From positions 9,112,370-9,176,369 of the forward strand of contig OW028579.1 in assembly GCA_932294295.1 (NCBI GenBank): 64,000 nt of DNA. Reading direction: 5' to 3'. A program made the position numbers and the translations under genes. Positions 37,844 to 51,031 of the stretch are shown in pieces (the first letter of the stretch is position 1; every line of letters begins with the position of its first letter). The notes under the pieces are model-generated. The model saw nothing but the letters and a program-made list of their open reading frames with translations. It was not told the origin of the DNA and searched no databases. This DNA comes from Alitta virens. Lineage: Eukaryota > Annelida > Polychaeta > Phyllodocida > Nereididae.

Positions 37844-40800
37844 CAATTTTGACAGCTGAATATTGTTGACAGCTTAATGTTGTTGACAGCTTAATGTTGA
37901 CAGCTTAATATTGTTGACAGCTTAATGTTGTTGACAGCTTAATGTTGTTGACAGCTTAATGTTGACAGCTTAATGTTGACAGCTTAATGTTGACAGCTTA
38001 ATGTTGACAGCTTAATGTTGACAGCTTAATGTTGTTGACAGCTTAATGTTGATCGCTTAATGTTGATAGCTTAATGTTGACAGCTTAATGTTGACAGCTT
38101 AATGTTGACAGTTTAATGTTGACAGCTTAATGTTGACAGCTTAATGTCGCCAGCTTAATGTTGCCAGCTTAATGTTGACAGCTTAATGTTGATAGCTTAA
38201 TGTTGACAGCTTAATGTTGACAGCCTAATGTTGACAGCTTAATGTTGACAGCTTAATGTTGACTGCTTAATGTTGTTGCCAGCTTAATGTTGACAGCTTA
38301 ATGTTGACAGCTTAATGTTGAAAGCTTAATGTTGACGATTTAATGTTGATGGCTCAATGTTGACAGCTTAATGTTGTTGACAGTTTAATGTTGTTGACAG
38401 CTTAATGTTGACAGCTTAATGTTGTTGACAGCTTAATGTTGATAGCTTAATGTTGACGGCTTAATGTTGACAGCTTAATGTTGACAGCTTAATGTTGACG
38501 ATTTAATGTTGACGGCTTAATGTTGACAACTTAATGTTGTTGACAGCTTAATGTTGTTGACAGCTTAATGTTGTTGGCTTAATGTTGTTGGCTTAATGTT
38601 GACAGCTTAATGTTGACAGCTTAATGTTGACAGCTTAATGTTGACAGCTTAATGTTGACGATTTAATGTTGATGGCTCAATGTTGACAGCTTAATGTTGT
38701 TGACAGTTTAATGTTGTTGACAGCTTAATGTTGACAGCTTAATGTTGACAGCTTAATGTTGACGATTTAATGTTGACGGCTCAATGTTGATAGATTAATG
38801 TTGTTGACAGTTTAATGTTGTTGACAGTTTAATGTTGACAGCTTAATGTTGTTGACAGCTTAATGTTGATAGCTTAATGTTGACGGCTTAATGTTGACAG
38901 CTTAATGTTGTTGACAGCTTAATGTTGTTGACAGCTTAATGTTGTTGGCTTAATGTTGTTGGCTTAATGTTGACAGCTTAATGTTGACAGCTTAATGTTG
39001 ACAGCTTAATGTTGACAGCTTAATGTTGACAGCTTAATGTTGACAGCTTAATGTTGACAGCTTAATGTTGACAGCTTAATGTTATTGACAGCTTAATGTT
39101 GTTGACAGCTTAATGTTGTTGACAGCTTAATGTTGACAGCTTAATGTTGACAGCTTAATGTTGACAGCTTAATGTTGACGATTTAATGTTGACGGCTCAA
39201 TGTTGATAGCTTAATGTTGTTGACAGCTTAATGTTGTTGACAGCTTAATGTTGACAGCTTAATGTTGTTGACAGCTTAATGTTGATAGCTTAATGTTGAT
39301 AGCTTAATGTTGACAGCTTAATGTTGACAACTTAATGTTGACAGTTTAATGTTGACAGCTTAATGTTGACAGCTTAATGTTGACGATTTAATGTTGACGG
39401 CTCAATGTTGACAGCTTAATGTTGTTGACAGCTTAATGTTGACAGCTTAATGTTGTTGACAGCTTAATGTTGTTGACAGCTTAATGTTGTTGACAGCTTT
39501 ATGTTGACAGCTTAATGTTGACAGCTTAATGTTGAAGATTTAATGTTGACGGCTCAATGTTGACAGCTTAATGTTGTTGACAGTTTAATGTTGTTGACAG
39601 CTTAATGTTGACAGCTTAATGTTGATAGCTTAATGTTGACGGCTTAATGTTGACAGCTTAATGTTGTTGACAGCTTAATGTTGTTGACAGCTTAATGTTG
39701 TTGGCTTAATGTTGACAGCTTAATGTTGACAGCTTAATGTTGACAGCTTAATGTTGACAGCTTAATGTTGACAGCTTAATGTTGACAGCTTAATGTTATT
39801 GACAGCTTAATGTTGTTGACAGCTTAATGTTGTTGACAGCTTAATGTTGACAGCTTAATGTTGACAGCTTAATGTTGACAGCTTAATGTTGACGATTTAA
39901 TGTTGACGGCTCAATGTTGATAGCTTAATGTTGTTGACAGCTTAATGTTGTTGACAGCTTAATGTTGACAGCTTAATGTTGTTGACAGCTTAATGTTGAT
40001 AGCTTAATGTTGATAGCTTAATGTTGACAGCTTAATGTTGACAACTTAATGTTGACAGTTTAATGTTGACAGCTTAATGTTGACAGCTTAATGTTGACGA
40101 TTTAATGTTGACGGCTCAATGTTGACAGCTTAATGTTGTTGACAGCTTAATGTTGTTGACAGCTTTATGTTGACAGCTTAATGTTGACAGCTTAATGTTG
40201 ACGATTTAATGTTGACGGCTCAATGTTGACAGCTTAATGTTGTCGACAGCTTAATGTTGACCGCTTAATGTTGTTGACAGCTTAATGTTGTTGACAGCTT
40301 AATGTTGTTGACAGCTTTATGTTGACAGCTTAATGTTGACAGCTTAATGTTGACAGCTTAATGTTGACAGTTTAATGTTGACAGCTTAATGTTGACAGCT
40401 TAATGTCGCCAGCTTAATGTTGCCAGCTTAATGTTGACAGCTTAATGTTGATAGCTTAATGTTGACAGCTTAATGTTGACAGCCTAATGTTGACAGCTTA
40501 ATGTTGACAGCTTAATGTTGACTGCTTAATGTTGTTGCCAGCTTAATGTTGACAGCTTAATGTTGACAGCTTAATGTTGACAGCTTAATGTTGACGATTT
40601 AATGTTGATGGCTCAATGTTGACAGCTTAATGTTGTTGACAGTTTAATGTTGTTGACAGTTTAATGTTGACAGCTTAATGTTGTTGACAGCTTAATGTTG
40701 ATAGCTTAATGTTGACGGCTTAATGTTGACAGCTTAATGTTGTTGACAGCTTAATGTTGTTGACAGCTTAATGTTGTTGGCTTAATGTTGTTGGCTTAAT

Positions 40801-41537
40801 GTTGACAGCTTAATGTTGACAGCTTAATGTTGACAGCTTAATGTTGACAGCTTAATGTTGACAGCTTAATGTTGACAGCTTAATGTTATTGACAGCTTAA
40901 TGTTGTTGACAGCTTAATGTTGTTGACAGCTTAATGTTGACAGCTTAATGTTGACAGCTAAATGTTGACAGCTTAATGTTGACGATTTTATGTTGACGGC
41001 TCAATGTTGATAGCTTAATGTTGTTGACAGCTTAATGTTGTTGACAGCTTAATGTTGACAGCTTAATGTTGTTGACAGCTTAATGTTGATAGCTTAATGT
41101 TGATAGCTTAATGTTGACAGCTTAATGTTGACAACTTAATGTTGACAGTTTAATGTTGACAGCTTAATGTTGACAGCTTAATGTTGACGATTTAATGTTG
41201 ACGGCTCAATGTTGACAGCTTAATGTTGACAGCTTAATGTTGACAGCTTAATGTTGACAGCTTAATGTTATTGACAGCTTAATGTTGTTGACAGCTTAAT
41301 GTTGTTGACAGCTTAATGTTGACAGCTTAATGTTGATAGCTTAATGTCGACAGCTTAATGTCGACAGCTTAATGTCGCCAGCTTAATGTTGCAAGCTTAA
41401 TGTTGACAGCTTAATGTTGATGGCTTAATGTTGACAGCTTAATGTTGACAGCTTAATGTTGACAGCTTAATGTTGACAGCTTAATGTTGACAGCTTAATG
41501 TTGACGATTTAATGTTGACGATTTAATGTTGACGGCT
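37844..41537 (+). repeat. 3.7-kb HOR copy, 3,694 bp
   Basis: Same order as 34271-37843, with GATCGC at 38051, a GAAAGC HindIII unit (38322), GATAGATTAATG (38789), GCTTTATG units at 39496, 40162 and 40314, GACGATTTTATG (40983) and GTTGCAAGC (41393). The 39496-40162 spacing is 666 instead of 745, a 79-base loss near 40140. The GATGATG segment is missing: near 41.22-41.33 kb GACAGC and ATTGAC units from another module lead straight into GATAGC and the GTCGAC series. Confidence 0.85.
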
Positions 41538-42482
41538 CAATTTTGACAGCTGAATATTGTTGACAGCTTAATGTTGTTGACAGCTTAATGTTGACAGCTT
41601 AATATTGTTGACAGCTTAATGTTGTTGACAGCTTAATGTTGTTGACAGCTTAATGTTGACAGCTTAATGTTGACAGCTTAATGTTGACAGCTTAATGTTG
41701 ACAGCTTAATGTTGACAGCTTAATGTTGTTGACAGCTTAATGTTGATCGCTTAATGTTGATAGCTTAATGTTGACAGCTTAATGTTGACAGCTTAATGTT
41801 GACAGTTTAATGTTGACAGCTTAATGTTGACAGCTTAATGTCGCCAGCTTAATGTTGCCAGCTTAATGTTGACAGCTTAATGTTGATAGCTTAATGTTGA
41901 CAGCTTAATGTTGACAGCCTAATGTTGACAGCTTAATGTTGACAGCTTAATGTTGACTGCTTAATGTTGTTGCCAGCTTAATGTTGACAGCTTAATGTTG
42001 ACAGCTTAATGTTGACAGCTTAATGTTGACGATTTAATGTTGATGGCTCAATGTTGACAGCTTAATGTTGTTGACAGTTTAATGTTGTTGACAGCTTAAT
42101 GTTGACAGCTTAATGTTGTTGACAGCTTAATGTTGATAGCTTAATGTTGACGGCTTAATGTTGACAGCTTAATGTTGACAGCTTAATGTTGACGATTTAA
42201 TGTTGACGGCTTAATGTTGACAACTTAATGTTGTTGACAGCTTAATGTTGTTGACAGCTTAATGTTGTTGGCTTGATGTTGTTGGCTTAATGTTGACAGC
42301 TTAATGTTGACAGCTTAATGTTGACAGCTTAATGTTGACAGCTTAATGTTGACGATTTAATGTTGATGGCTCAATGTTGACAGCTTAATGTTGTTGACAG
42401 TTTAATGTTGTTGACAGCTTAATGTTGACAGCTTAATGTTGACAGCTTAATGTTGACGATTTAATGTTGACGGCTCAATGTT

Positions 42483-44520
42483 GATAGATTAATGTTGTTG
42501 ACAGCTTAATGTTGTTGACAGCTTAATGTTGTTGACAGCTTAATGTTGACAGCTTAATGTTGTTGACAGCTTAATGTTGATAGCTTAATGTTGATAGCTT
42601 AATGTTGACAGCTTAATGTTGACAACTTAATGTTGACAGTTTAATGTTGACAGCTTAATGTTGACAGCTTAATGTTGACGATTTAATGTTGACGGCTCAA
42701 TGTTGACAGCTTAATGTTGTTGACAGCTTAATGTTGACAGCTTAATGTTGTTGACAGCTTAATGTTGATAGCTAAATGTCGACAGCTTAATGTTGACAGT
42801 TTAATGTTGACAGTTTAATGTTGACAGCTTAATGTTGACTGCTTAATGTTGACAGCTTGATGATGACAGCTTGATGTTGACAGCTTAATGTTGATAGCTT
42901 AATGTCAACAGTTTAATGTTGACAGTTTAATGTTGACAGCTTAATGTTGACAGCTTAATGTTGACAGCTTAATGTTGATAGCTTAATGTTGACAGCTTAA
43001 TGTTGACAGCCTAATGTTGACAGCTTAATGTTGACAGCTTAATGTTGACTACTTAATGTTGTTGCCAGCTTAATGTTGACAGCTTAATGTTGACAGCTTA
43101 ATGTTGACAGCTTAATGTTGACGATTTAATGTTGATGGCTCAATGTTGACAGCTTAATGTTGTTGACAGTTTAATGTTGTTGACAGCTTAATGGTGACAG
43201 CTTAATGTTGTTGACAGCTTAATGTTGATAGCTTAATGTTGACGGCTTAATGTTGACAGCTTAATGTTGACAGCTTAATGTTGACGATTTAATGTTGACG
43301 GCTTAATGTTGACAACTTAATGTTGTTGACAGCTTAATGTTGTTGACAGCTTAATGTTGTTGGCTTAATGTTGTTGGCTTAATGTTGACAGCTTAATGTT
43401 GACAGCTTAATGTTGACAGCTTAATGTTGACGATTTAATGTTGATGGCTCAATGTTGACAGCTTAATGTTGTTGACAGTTTAATGTTGTTGACAGCTTAA
43501 TGTTGACAGCTTAATGTTGACAGCTTAATGTTGACGATTTAATGTTGACGGCTCAATGTTGATAGATTAATGTTGTTGACAGCTTAATGTTGTTGACAGC
43601 TTAATGTTGACAACTTAATGTTGACAGTTTAATGTTGACAGCTTAATGTTGACAGCTTAATGTTGACGATTTAATGTTGACGGCTCAATGTTGACAGCTT
43701 AATGTTGTTGACAGCTTAATGTTGACAGCTTAATGTTGTTGACAGCTTAATGTTGATAGCTAAATGTCGACAGCTTAATGTTGACAGTTTAATGTTGACA
43801 GTTTAATGTTGACAGCTTAATGTTGACTGCTTAATGTTGACAGCTTGATGATGACAGCTTGATGTTGACAGCTTAATGTTGATAGCTTAATGTCAACAGT
43901 TTAATGTTGACAGTTTAATGTTGACAGCTTAATGTTGACAGCTTAATGTTGACAGCTTAATGTTGATAGCTTAATGTTGACAGCTTAATGTTGACAGCCT
44001 AATGTTGACAGCTTAATGTTGACAGCTTAATGTTGACTACTTAATGTTGTTGCCAGCTTAATGTTGACAGCTTAATGTTGACAGCTTAATGTTGACAGCT
44101 TAATGTTGACGATTTAATGTTGATGGCTCAATGTTGACAGCTTAATGTTGTTGACAGTTTAATGTTGTTGACAGCTTAATGGTGACAGCTTAATGTTGTT
44201 GACAGCTTAATGTTGATAGCTTAATGTTGACGGCTTAATGTTGACAGCTTAATGTTGACAGCTTAATGTTGACGATTTAATGTTGACGGCTTAATGTTGA
44301 CAACTTAATGTTGTTGACAGCTTAATGTTGTTGACAGCTTAATGTTGTTGGCTTAATGTTGTTGGCTTAATGTTGACAGCTTAATGTTGACAGCTTAATG
44401 TTGACAGCTTAATGTTGACGATTTAATGTTGATGGCTCAATGTTGACAGCTTAATGTTGTTGACAGTTTAATGTTGTTGACAGCTTAATGTTGACAGCTT
44501 AATGTTGACAGCTTAATGTT
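42483..44520 (+). repeat. Tandem pair of about 1-kb modules
   Basis: GATAGA occurs at 42483 and 43561; GATGATG at 42859 and 43847; GTCAAC at 42904 and 43892; GGTGAC at 43193 and 44181. The last three pairs are 988 apart and the first is 1,078, because the second module lacks 90 bases (two long units and four short ones) just after its GATAGA segment. GTCAAC and GGTGAC in both show one was copied from the other. The matching pair in the second super-block is at 57832 and 58879. Confidence 0.85.
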
Positions 44521-44770
44521 GACGATTTAATGTTGACGGCTTAATGTTGACAGCTTAATGTTGTTGACAGCTTAATGTTGTTGACAGCTTAATGTTGTTG
44601 GCTTAATGTTGTTGGCTTAATGTTGACAGCTTAATGTTGACAGCTTAATGTTATTGACAGCTTAATGTTGTTGACAGCTTAATGTTGTTGACAGCTTAAT
44701 GTTGACAGCTTAATGTTGACAGCTTAATGTTGACAGCTTAATGTTGACGGCTTAATGTTGACGGCTTAAT
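44271..44770 (+). repeat. 250-bp local tandem duplication
   Basis: GACGAT followed by GACGGC occurs at 44271 and 44521, each followed by a GACAAC or GACAGC unit, two long units, two TTGTTGGC units and GACAGC units. The matching place in the second super-block (near 59.65 kb) has this segment once. Either this copy gained 250 bases or the other lost them. The right end is approximate. Confidence 0.7.
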
Positions 44771-44787
44771 GTTGACGGCTTAATGTT
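44746..44787 (+). repeat. GACGGC run, 3 units
   Basis: The shortest run. The matching run in the second super-block (60766) has four units, so the count differs between otherwise collinear copies. Confidence 0.9.
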
Positions 44788-46846
44788 GACAGCTTAATGT
44801 TGTTGACAGCTTAATGTTGTTGACAGCTTAATGTTGACAGCTTTATGTTGTTGACAGCTTAATGTTGATAGCTTAATGTTGATAGCTTAATGTTGACAGC
44901 TTAATGTTGACAGCTTAATGTTGACAGTTTAATGTTGACAGCTTAATGTTGACAGCTTAATGTCGGCAGCTTAATGTTGCCAGCTTAATGTTGACAGCTT
45001 AATGTTGATAGCTTAATGTTGACGGCTTAATGTTGACAGCCTAATGTTGACAGCTTAATGTGGACAGCTTAATGTTGATAGCTTAATGTTGTTGCCAGCT
45101 TAATGTTGACAGCTTAATGTTGACAGCTTAATGTTGACAGCTTAATGTTGTTGATAGCTTAATGTTGATAACTTAATGTTGTCAGCTTAATGTTGACAGC
45201 TTAATGTTGACAGCTTAATGTTGACGATTTAATGTTGACGGCTCAATGTTGACATCTGAATATTGTTGACAATTTAATGTTGACCGCTTAATGTTGACAG
45301 CTTAATGTTGTTGACAGCTTAATGTTGTTGACAGCTTTATGTTGACAGCTTAATGTTGACACCTTAATGTTGACAGCTTAATGTTGACAGCTTAATGTTG
45401 ACAGCTTAATGTTGACAGCTTAATGTTGACAGCTTAATGTTGACAGTTTAATGTTGACAGCTTAATGTTGACAGCTTAATGTCGCCAGCTTAATGTTGCC
45501 AGCCTAATGTTGACAGCTTAATGTTGATAGCTTAATGTTGACAGCTTAATGTTGACAGCCTAATGTTGACAGCTTAATGTTGACAGCTTAATGTTGACTG
45601 CCTAATGTTGTTGCCAGCTTAATGTTGACAGCTTAATGTTGACAGCTTAATGTTGACAGCTTAATGTTGACGATTTAATGTTGATGGCTCAATGTTGACA
45701 GCTTAATGTTGTTGACAGTTTAATGTTGTTGACAGCTTAATATTGACAGCTTAATGTTGTTGACAGCTTAATGTTGATAGCTTAATGTTGACGGCTTAAT
45801 GTTGACAGCTTAATGTTTTTGACAGCTTAATGTTGTTGACAGCCTAATGTTGTTGGCTTAATGTTGTTGGCTTAATGTTGACAGCTTAATGTTGACAGCT
45901 TAATGTTGACAGCTTAATGTTGACAGCTTAATGTTGACAGCTTAATGTTGACAGCTTAATGTTGACAGCTTAATGTTATTGACAGCTTAATGTTGTTGAC
46001 AGCTTAATGTTGTTGACAGCTTAATGTTGACAGCTTAATGTTGACAGCTTAATGTTGCCAGCTTAATGTTGACAGCTTAATGTTGACAGTTTAATGTTGT
46101 CGACAGCTTAATGTTGACAGCTTAATGTTGTCGACAGCTTAATGTTGTTGACAGCTTAATGTTGTTGACAGCTTAAAGTTGACAGCTTAATGTTGACAGC
46201 TTAATGTTGACAGCTTAATGTTGACGATTTAATGTTGACGGCTCAATGTTGATAGCTTAATGTTGTTGACAGCTTAATGTTGTTGACAGCTTAATGTTGA
46301 CAGCTTAATGTTGTTGACAGCTTAATGTTGATAGCTTAATGTTGATAGCTTAATGTTGACAGCTTAATGTTGACAACTTAATGTTGACAGTTTAATGTTG
46401 ACAGCTTAATGTTGACAGCTTAATGTTGACGATTTAATGTTGACGGCTCAATGTTGACAGCTTAATGTTGTTGACAGCTTAATGTTGACAGCTTAATGTT
46501 GTTGACAGCTTAATGTTGATAGCTTAATGTCGACAGCTTAATGTTGACAGTTTAATGTTGACAGTTTAATGTTGACAGCTTAATGTTGACAGCTTAATGT
46601 TGACAGCTTAATGTTGACAGCTTGATGATGACAGCTTGATGTTGACAGCTTAATGTTGATAGCTTAATGTCGACAGCTTAATGTCGACAGCTTAATGTCG
46701 CCAGCTTAATGTTGCAAGCTTAATGTTGACAGCTTAATGTTGATGGCTTAATGTTGACAGCTTAATGTTGACAGCTTAATGTTGACAGCTTAATGCTGAC
46801 AGCTTAATGTTGACAGCTTAATGTTGACGATTTAATGTTGACGGCT

Positions 46847-49800
46847 CAATTTTGACAGCTGAATATTGTTGACAGCTTAATGTTGTTGACAGCTTAATGT
46901 TGACAGCTTAATATTGTTGACAGCTTAATGTTGTTGACAGCTTAATGTTGACGATTTAATGTTGATGGCTCAATGTTGACAGCTTAATGTTGTTGACAGT
47001 TTAATGTTGTTGACAGCTTAATGTTGACAGCTTAATGTTGACAGCTTAATGTTGACGATTTAATGTTGACGGCTCAATGTTGATAGATTAATGTTGTTGA
47101 CAGCTTAATGTTGTTGACAGCTTAATGTTGACAGCTTAATGTTGTTGACAGCTTAATGTTGATAGCTTAATGTTGATAGCTTAATGTTGACAGCTTAATG
47201 TTGACAACTTAATGTTGACAGTTTAATGTTGACAGCTTAATGTTGACAGCTTAATGTTGACGATTTAATGTTGACGGCTCAATGTTGACAGCTTAATGTT
47301 GTTGACAGCTTAATGTTGACAGCTTAATGTTGTTGATAGCTTAATGTTGATAGCTAAATGTCGACAGCTTAATGTTGACAGTTTAATGTTGACAGTTTAA
47401 TGTTGACAGCTTAATGTTGACTGCTTAATGTTGACAGCTTGATGATGACAGCTTGATGTTGACAGCTTAATGTTGATAGCTTAATGTCGACAGTTTAATG
47501 TTGACAGTTTAATGTTGACAGCTTAATGTTGACAGCTTAATGTTGACAGCTTAATGTTGATAGCTTAATGTTGACAGCTTAATGTTGACATCCTAATGTT
47601 GACAGCTTAATGTTGACAGCTTAATGTTGACTACTTAATGTTGTTGCCAGCTTAATGTTGAAAGCTTAATGTTGACAGCTTAATGTTGACAGCTTAATGT
47701 TGACGATTTAATGTTGATGGCTCAATGTTGACAGCTTAATGTTGTTGACAGTTTAATGTTGTTGACAGCTTAATGTTGACAGCTTAATGTTGTTGACAGC
47801 TTAATGTTGATAGCTTAATGTTGACGGCTTAATGTTGACAGCATAATGTTGACAGCTTAATGTTGACGATTTAATGTTGACGGCTTAATGTTGACAGCTT
47901 AATGTTGTTGACAGCTTAATGTTGTTGACAGCTTAATGTTGTTGGCTTAATGTTGTTGGCTTCATGTTGACAGCTTAATGTTGACAGCTTAATGTTGACA
48001 GCTTAATGTTGACAGCTTAATGTTGACAGCTTAATGTTGACAGCTTAATGTTGACAGCTTAATGTTGACTGCCTAATGTTGTTGCCAGCTTAATGTTGAC
48101 AGCTTAATGTTGACAGCTTAATGTTGACAGCTTAATGTTGACGATTTAATGTTGATGGCTCAATGTTGACAGCTTAATGTTGTTGACAGTTTAATGTTGT
48201 TGACAGCTTAATATTGACAGCTTAATGTTGTTGACAGCTTAATGTTGATAGCTTAATGTTGACGGCTTAATGTTGACAGCTTAATGTTTTTGACAGCTTA
48301 ATGTTGTTGACAGCCTAATGTTGTTGGCTTAATGTTGTTGGCTTAATGTTGACAGCTTAATGTTGACAGCTTAATGTTGACAGCTTAATGTTGACAGCTT
48401 AATGTTGACAGCTTAATGTTGACAGCTTAATGTTGACAGCTTAATGTTGACAGCTTAATGTTGACAGCTTAATGTTATTGACAGCTTAATGTTGTTGACA
48501 GCTTAATGTTGTTGACAGCTTAATGTTGACAGCTTAATGTTGACAGCTTAATGTTGCCAGCTTAATGTTGACAGCTTAATGTTGACAGCTTAATGTTGTC
48601 GACAGCTTAATGTTGACAGCTTAATGTTGTCGACAGCTTAATGTTGTTGACAGCTTAATGTTGTTGACAGCTTAAAGTTGACAGCTTAATGTTGACAGCT
48701 TAATGTTGACAGCTTAATGTTGACGATTTAATGTTGACGGCTCAATGTTGATAGCTTAATGTTGTTGACAGCTTAATGTTGTTGACAGCTTAATGTTGAC
48801 AGCTTAATGTTGTTGACAGCTTAATGTTGATAGCTTAATGTTGATAGCTTAATGTTGACAGCTTAATGTTGACAACTTAATGTTGACAGTTTAATGTTGA
48901 CAGCTTAATGTTGACAGCTTAATGTTGACGATTTAATGTTGACGGCTCAATGTTGACAGCTTAATGTTGTTGACAGCTTAATGTTGACAGCTTAATGTTG
49001 TTGACAGCTTAATGTTGATAGCTTAATGTTGACGGCTTAATGTTGACAGCTTAATGTTGTTGACAGCTTAATGTTGTTGACAGCTTAATGTTGTTGGCTT
49101 AATGTTGACAGCTTAATGTTGACAGCTTAATGTTGACAGCTTAATGTTGACAGCTTAATGTTGACAGCTTAATGTTGACAGCTTAATGTTATTGACAGCT
49201 TAATGTTGTTGACAGCTTAATGTTGTTGACAGCTTAATGTTGACAGCTTAATGTTGACAGCTTAATGTTGACGATTTAATGTTGACGGCTCAATGTTGAT
49301 AGCTTAATGTTGTTGACAGCTTAATGTTGTTGACAGCTTAATGTTGACAGCTTAATGTTGTTGACAGCTTAATGTTGATAGCTTAATGTTGACAGCTTAA
49401 TGTTGACAGCTTAATGTTGACAACTTAATGTTGACAGTTTAATGTTGACAGCTTAATGTTGACAGCTTAATGTTGACGATTTAATGTTGACGGCTCAATG
49501 TTGACAGCTTAATGTTGTTGACAGCTTAATGTTGTTGACAGCTTAATGTTGTTGACAGCTTAATGTTGTTGACAGCTTTATGTTGACAGCTTAATGTTGA
49601 CAGCTTAATGTTGACGATTTAATGTTGACGGCTCAATGTTGACAGCTTAATGTTGTTGACAGCTTAATGTTGACCGCTTAATGTTGTTGACAGCTTAATG
49701 TTGTTGACAGCTTAATGTTGTTGACAGCTTTATGTTGACAGCTTAATGTTGACAGCTTAATGTTGACAGCTTAATGTTGACAGTTTAATGTTGACAGCTT

Positions 49801-51031
49801 AATGTTGACAGCTTAATGTCGCCAGCTTAATGTTGCCAGCTTAATGTTGACAGCTTAATGTTGATAGCTTTATGTTGACAGCTTAATGTTGACAGCCTAA
49901 TGTTGACAGCTTAATGTTGACAGCTTAATGTTGACTGCTTAATGTTGTTGCCAGCTTAATGTTGACAGCTTAATGTTGACAGCTTAATGTTGACAGCTTA
50001 ATGTTGACGATTTAATGTTGATGGCTCAATGTTGACAGCTTAATGTTGTTGACAGTTTAATGTTGTTGACAGTTTAATGTTGACAGCTTAATGTTGTTGA
50101 CAGCTTAATGTTGATAGCTTAATGTCGACGGCTTAATGTTGACAGCTTAATGTTGTTGACAGCTTAATGTTGTTGACAGCTTAATGTTGTTGGCTTAATG
50201 TTGTTGGCTTAATGTTGACAGCTTAATGTTGACAGCTTAATGTTGACAGCTTAATGTTGACAGCTTAATGTTGACAGCTTAATGTTGACAGCTTAATGTT
50301 GACAGCTTAATGTTATTGACAGCTTAATGTTGTTGACAGCTTAATGTTGTTGACAGCTTAATGTTGACAGCTTAATGTTGACAGCTAAATGTTGACAGCT
50401 TAATGTTGACGATTTTATGTTGACGGCTCAATGTTGATAGCTTAATGTTGTTGACAGCTTAATGTTGTTGACAGCTTAATGTTGACAGCTTAATGTTGTT
50501 GACAGCTTAATGTTGATAGCTTAATGTTGATAGCTTAATGTTGACAGCTTAATGTTGACAACTTAATGTTGACAGTTTAATGTTGACAGCTTATTGTTGA
50601 CAGCTTAATGTTGACGATTTAATGTTGACGGCTCAATGTTGACAGCTTAATGTTGTTGACAGCTTAATGTTGACAGCTTAATGTTGTTGACAGCTTAATG
50701 TTGATAGCTTAATGTCGACAGCTTAATGTTGACAGTTTAATGTTGACAGTTTAATGTTGACAGCTTAATGTTGACAGCTTAATGTTGACAGCTTGATGAT
50801 GACAGCTTAATGTTGACAGCTTAATGTTGATAGCTTAATGTCGACAGCTTAATGTCGACAGCTTAATGTCGCCAGCTTAATGTTGCAAGCTTAATGTTGA
50901 CAGCTTAATGTTGATGGCTTAATGTTGACAGCTTAATGTTGACAGCTTAATGTTGACAGCTTAATGTTGACAGCTTAATGTTGACAGCTTAATGTTGACG
51001 ATTTAATGTTGACGATTTAATGTTGACGGCT
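46847..51031 (+). repeat. Marker-A interval spanning the super-block joint, 4,185 bp
   Basis: After marker A it holds GATGGCTC, GATAGA (47082), GATGATG (47441), GTCGACAGT (47486), GACATCC (47591), GACTAC and GAAAGC (HindIII at 47662). Near 48.06 kb it switches to GACTGCC, TTTTTGAC (48286) and ACAGCC-TTGTTGGC, a second copy of the 45.6-46.5-kb sequence at a shift of 2,471. Near 48.98 kb it meets the start of the second super-block. From there it is the 3.6-kb HOR type with GCTTTATG (49575, 49727) and GACGATTTTATG (50410). Confidence 0.8.

Larger units (their letters stand above)
41538..46846 (+). repeat. Composite marker-A interval, 5,309 bp
   Basis: Begins as the GATCGC type (41745), then holds two tandem 1-kb modules (42483 and 43561), a 250-base duplication (44271), a joint near 44.69 kb to a three-unit GACGGC run (44746-44787), and then a GTCGGC/GACATCTG module (C at 44964; 45251) followed by GACTGCC (near 45599), TTTTTGAC (45815), ACAGCC-TTGTTGGC, TTGTCGAC, AAAG, GATGATG (46624) and GTTGCAAGC (46716). 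The right half is of the 2-5-kb type, not of the neighbouring 3.6-kb HOR type. Confidence 0.8.
35760..48975 (+). repeat. 13.2-kb super-block, first copy
   Basis: This segment is followed by a second, collinear version that starts near 48976. Paired markers: GACGGC 35815/49031, GCTTTATG 36401/49575 and 36553/49727, GACGATTTTATG 37222/50410, GATGATG 37607/50795, marker A 37844/51032, GATAGA 38789/51980, GCTTTATG 39496/52687, marker A 41538/56887, GATCGC 41745/57094, GGTGAC 44181/59572, GATGATG 46624/62852, GACATCC 47591/63819. The shift starts at 13,216, stays near 13.17-13.19 kb for about 4 kb, then grows in steps to 16,228 through insertions in the second copy. Confidence 0.85.

Noticed and set aside
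45815..48300. A true 2,471-base HOR linking the TTTTTGAC spacing (45815 to 48286) with the marker-A spacing (60604 to 63075)
   Set aside because: The two equal distances involve different modules and the flanks do not line up, so I treat the equality as coincidence.
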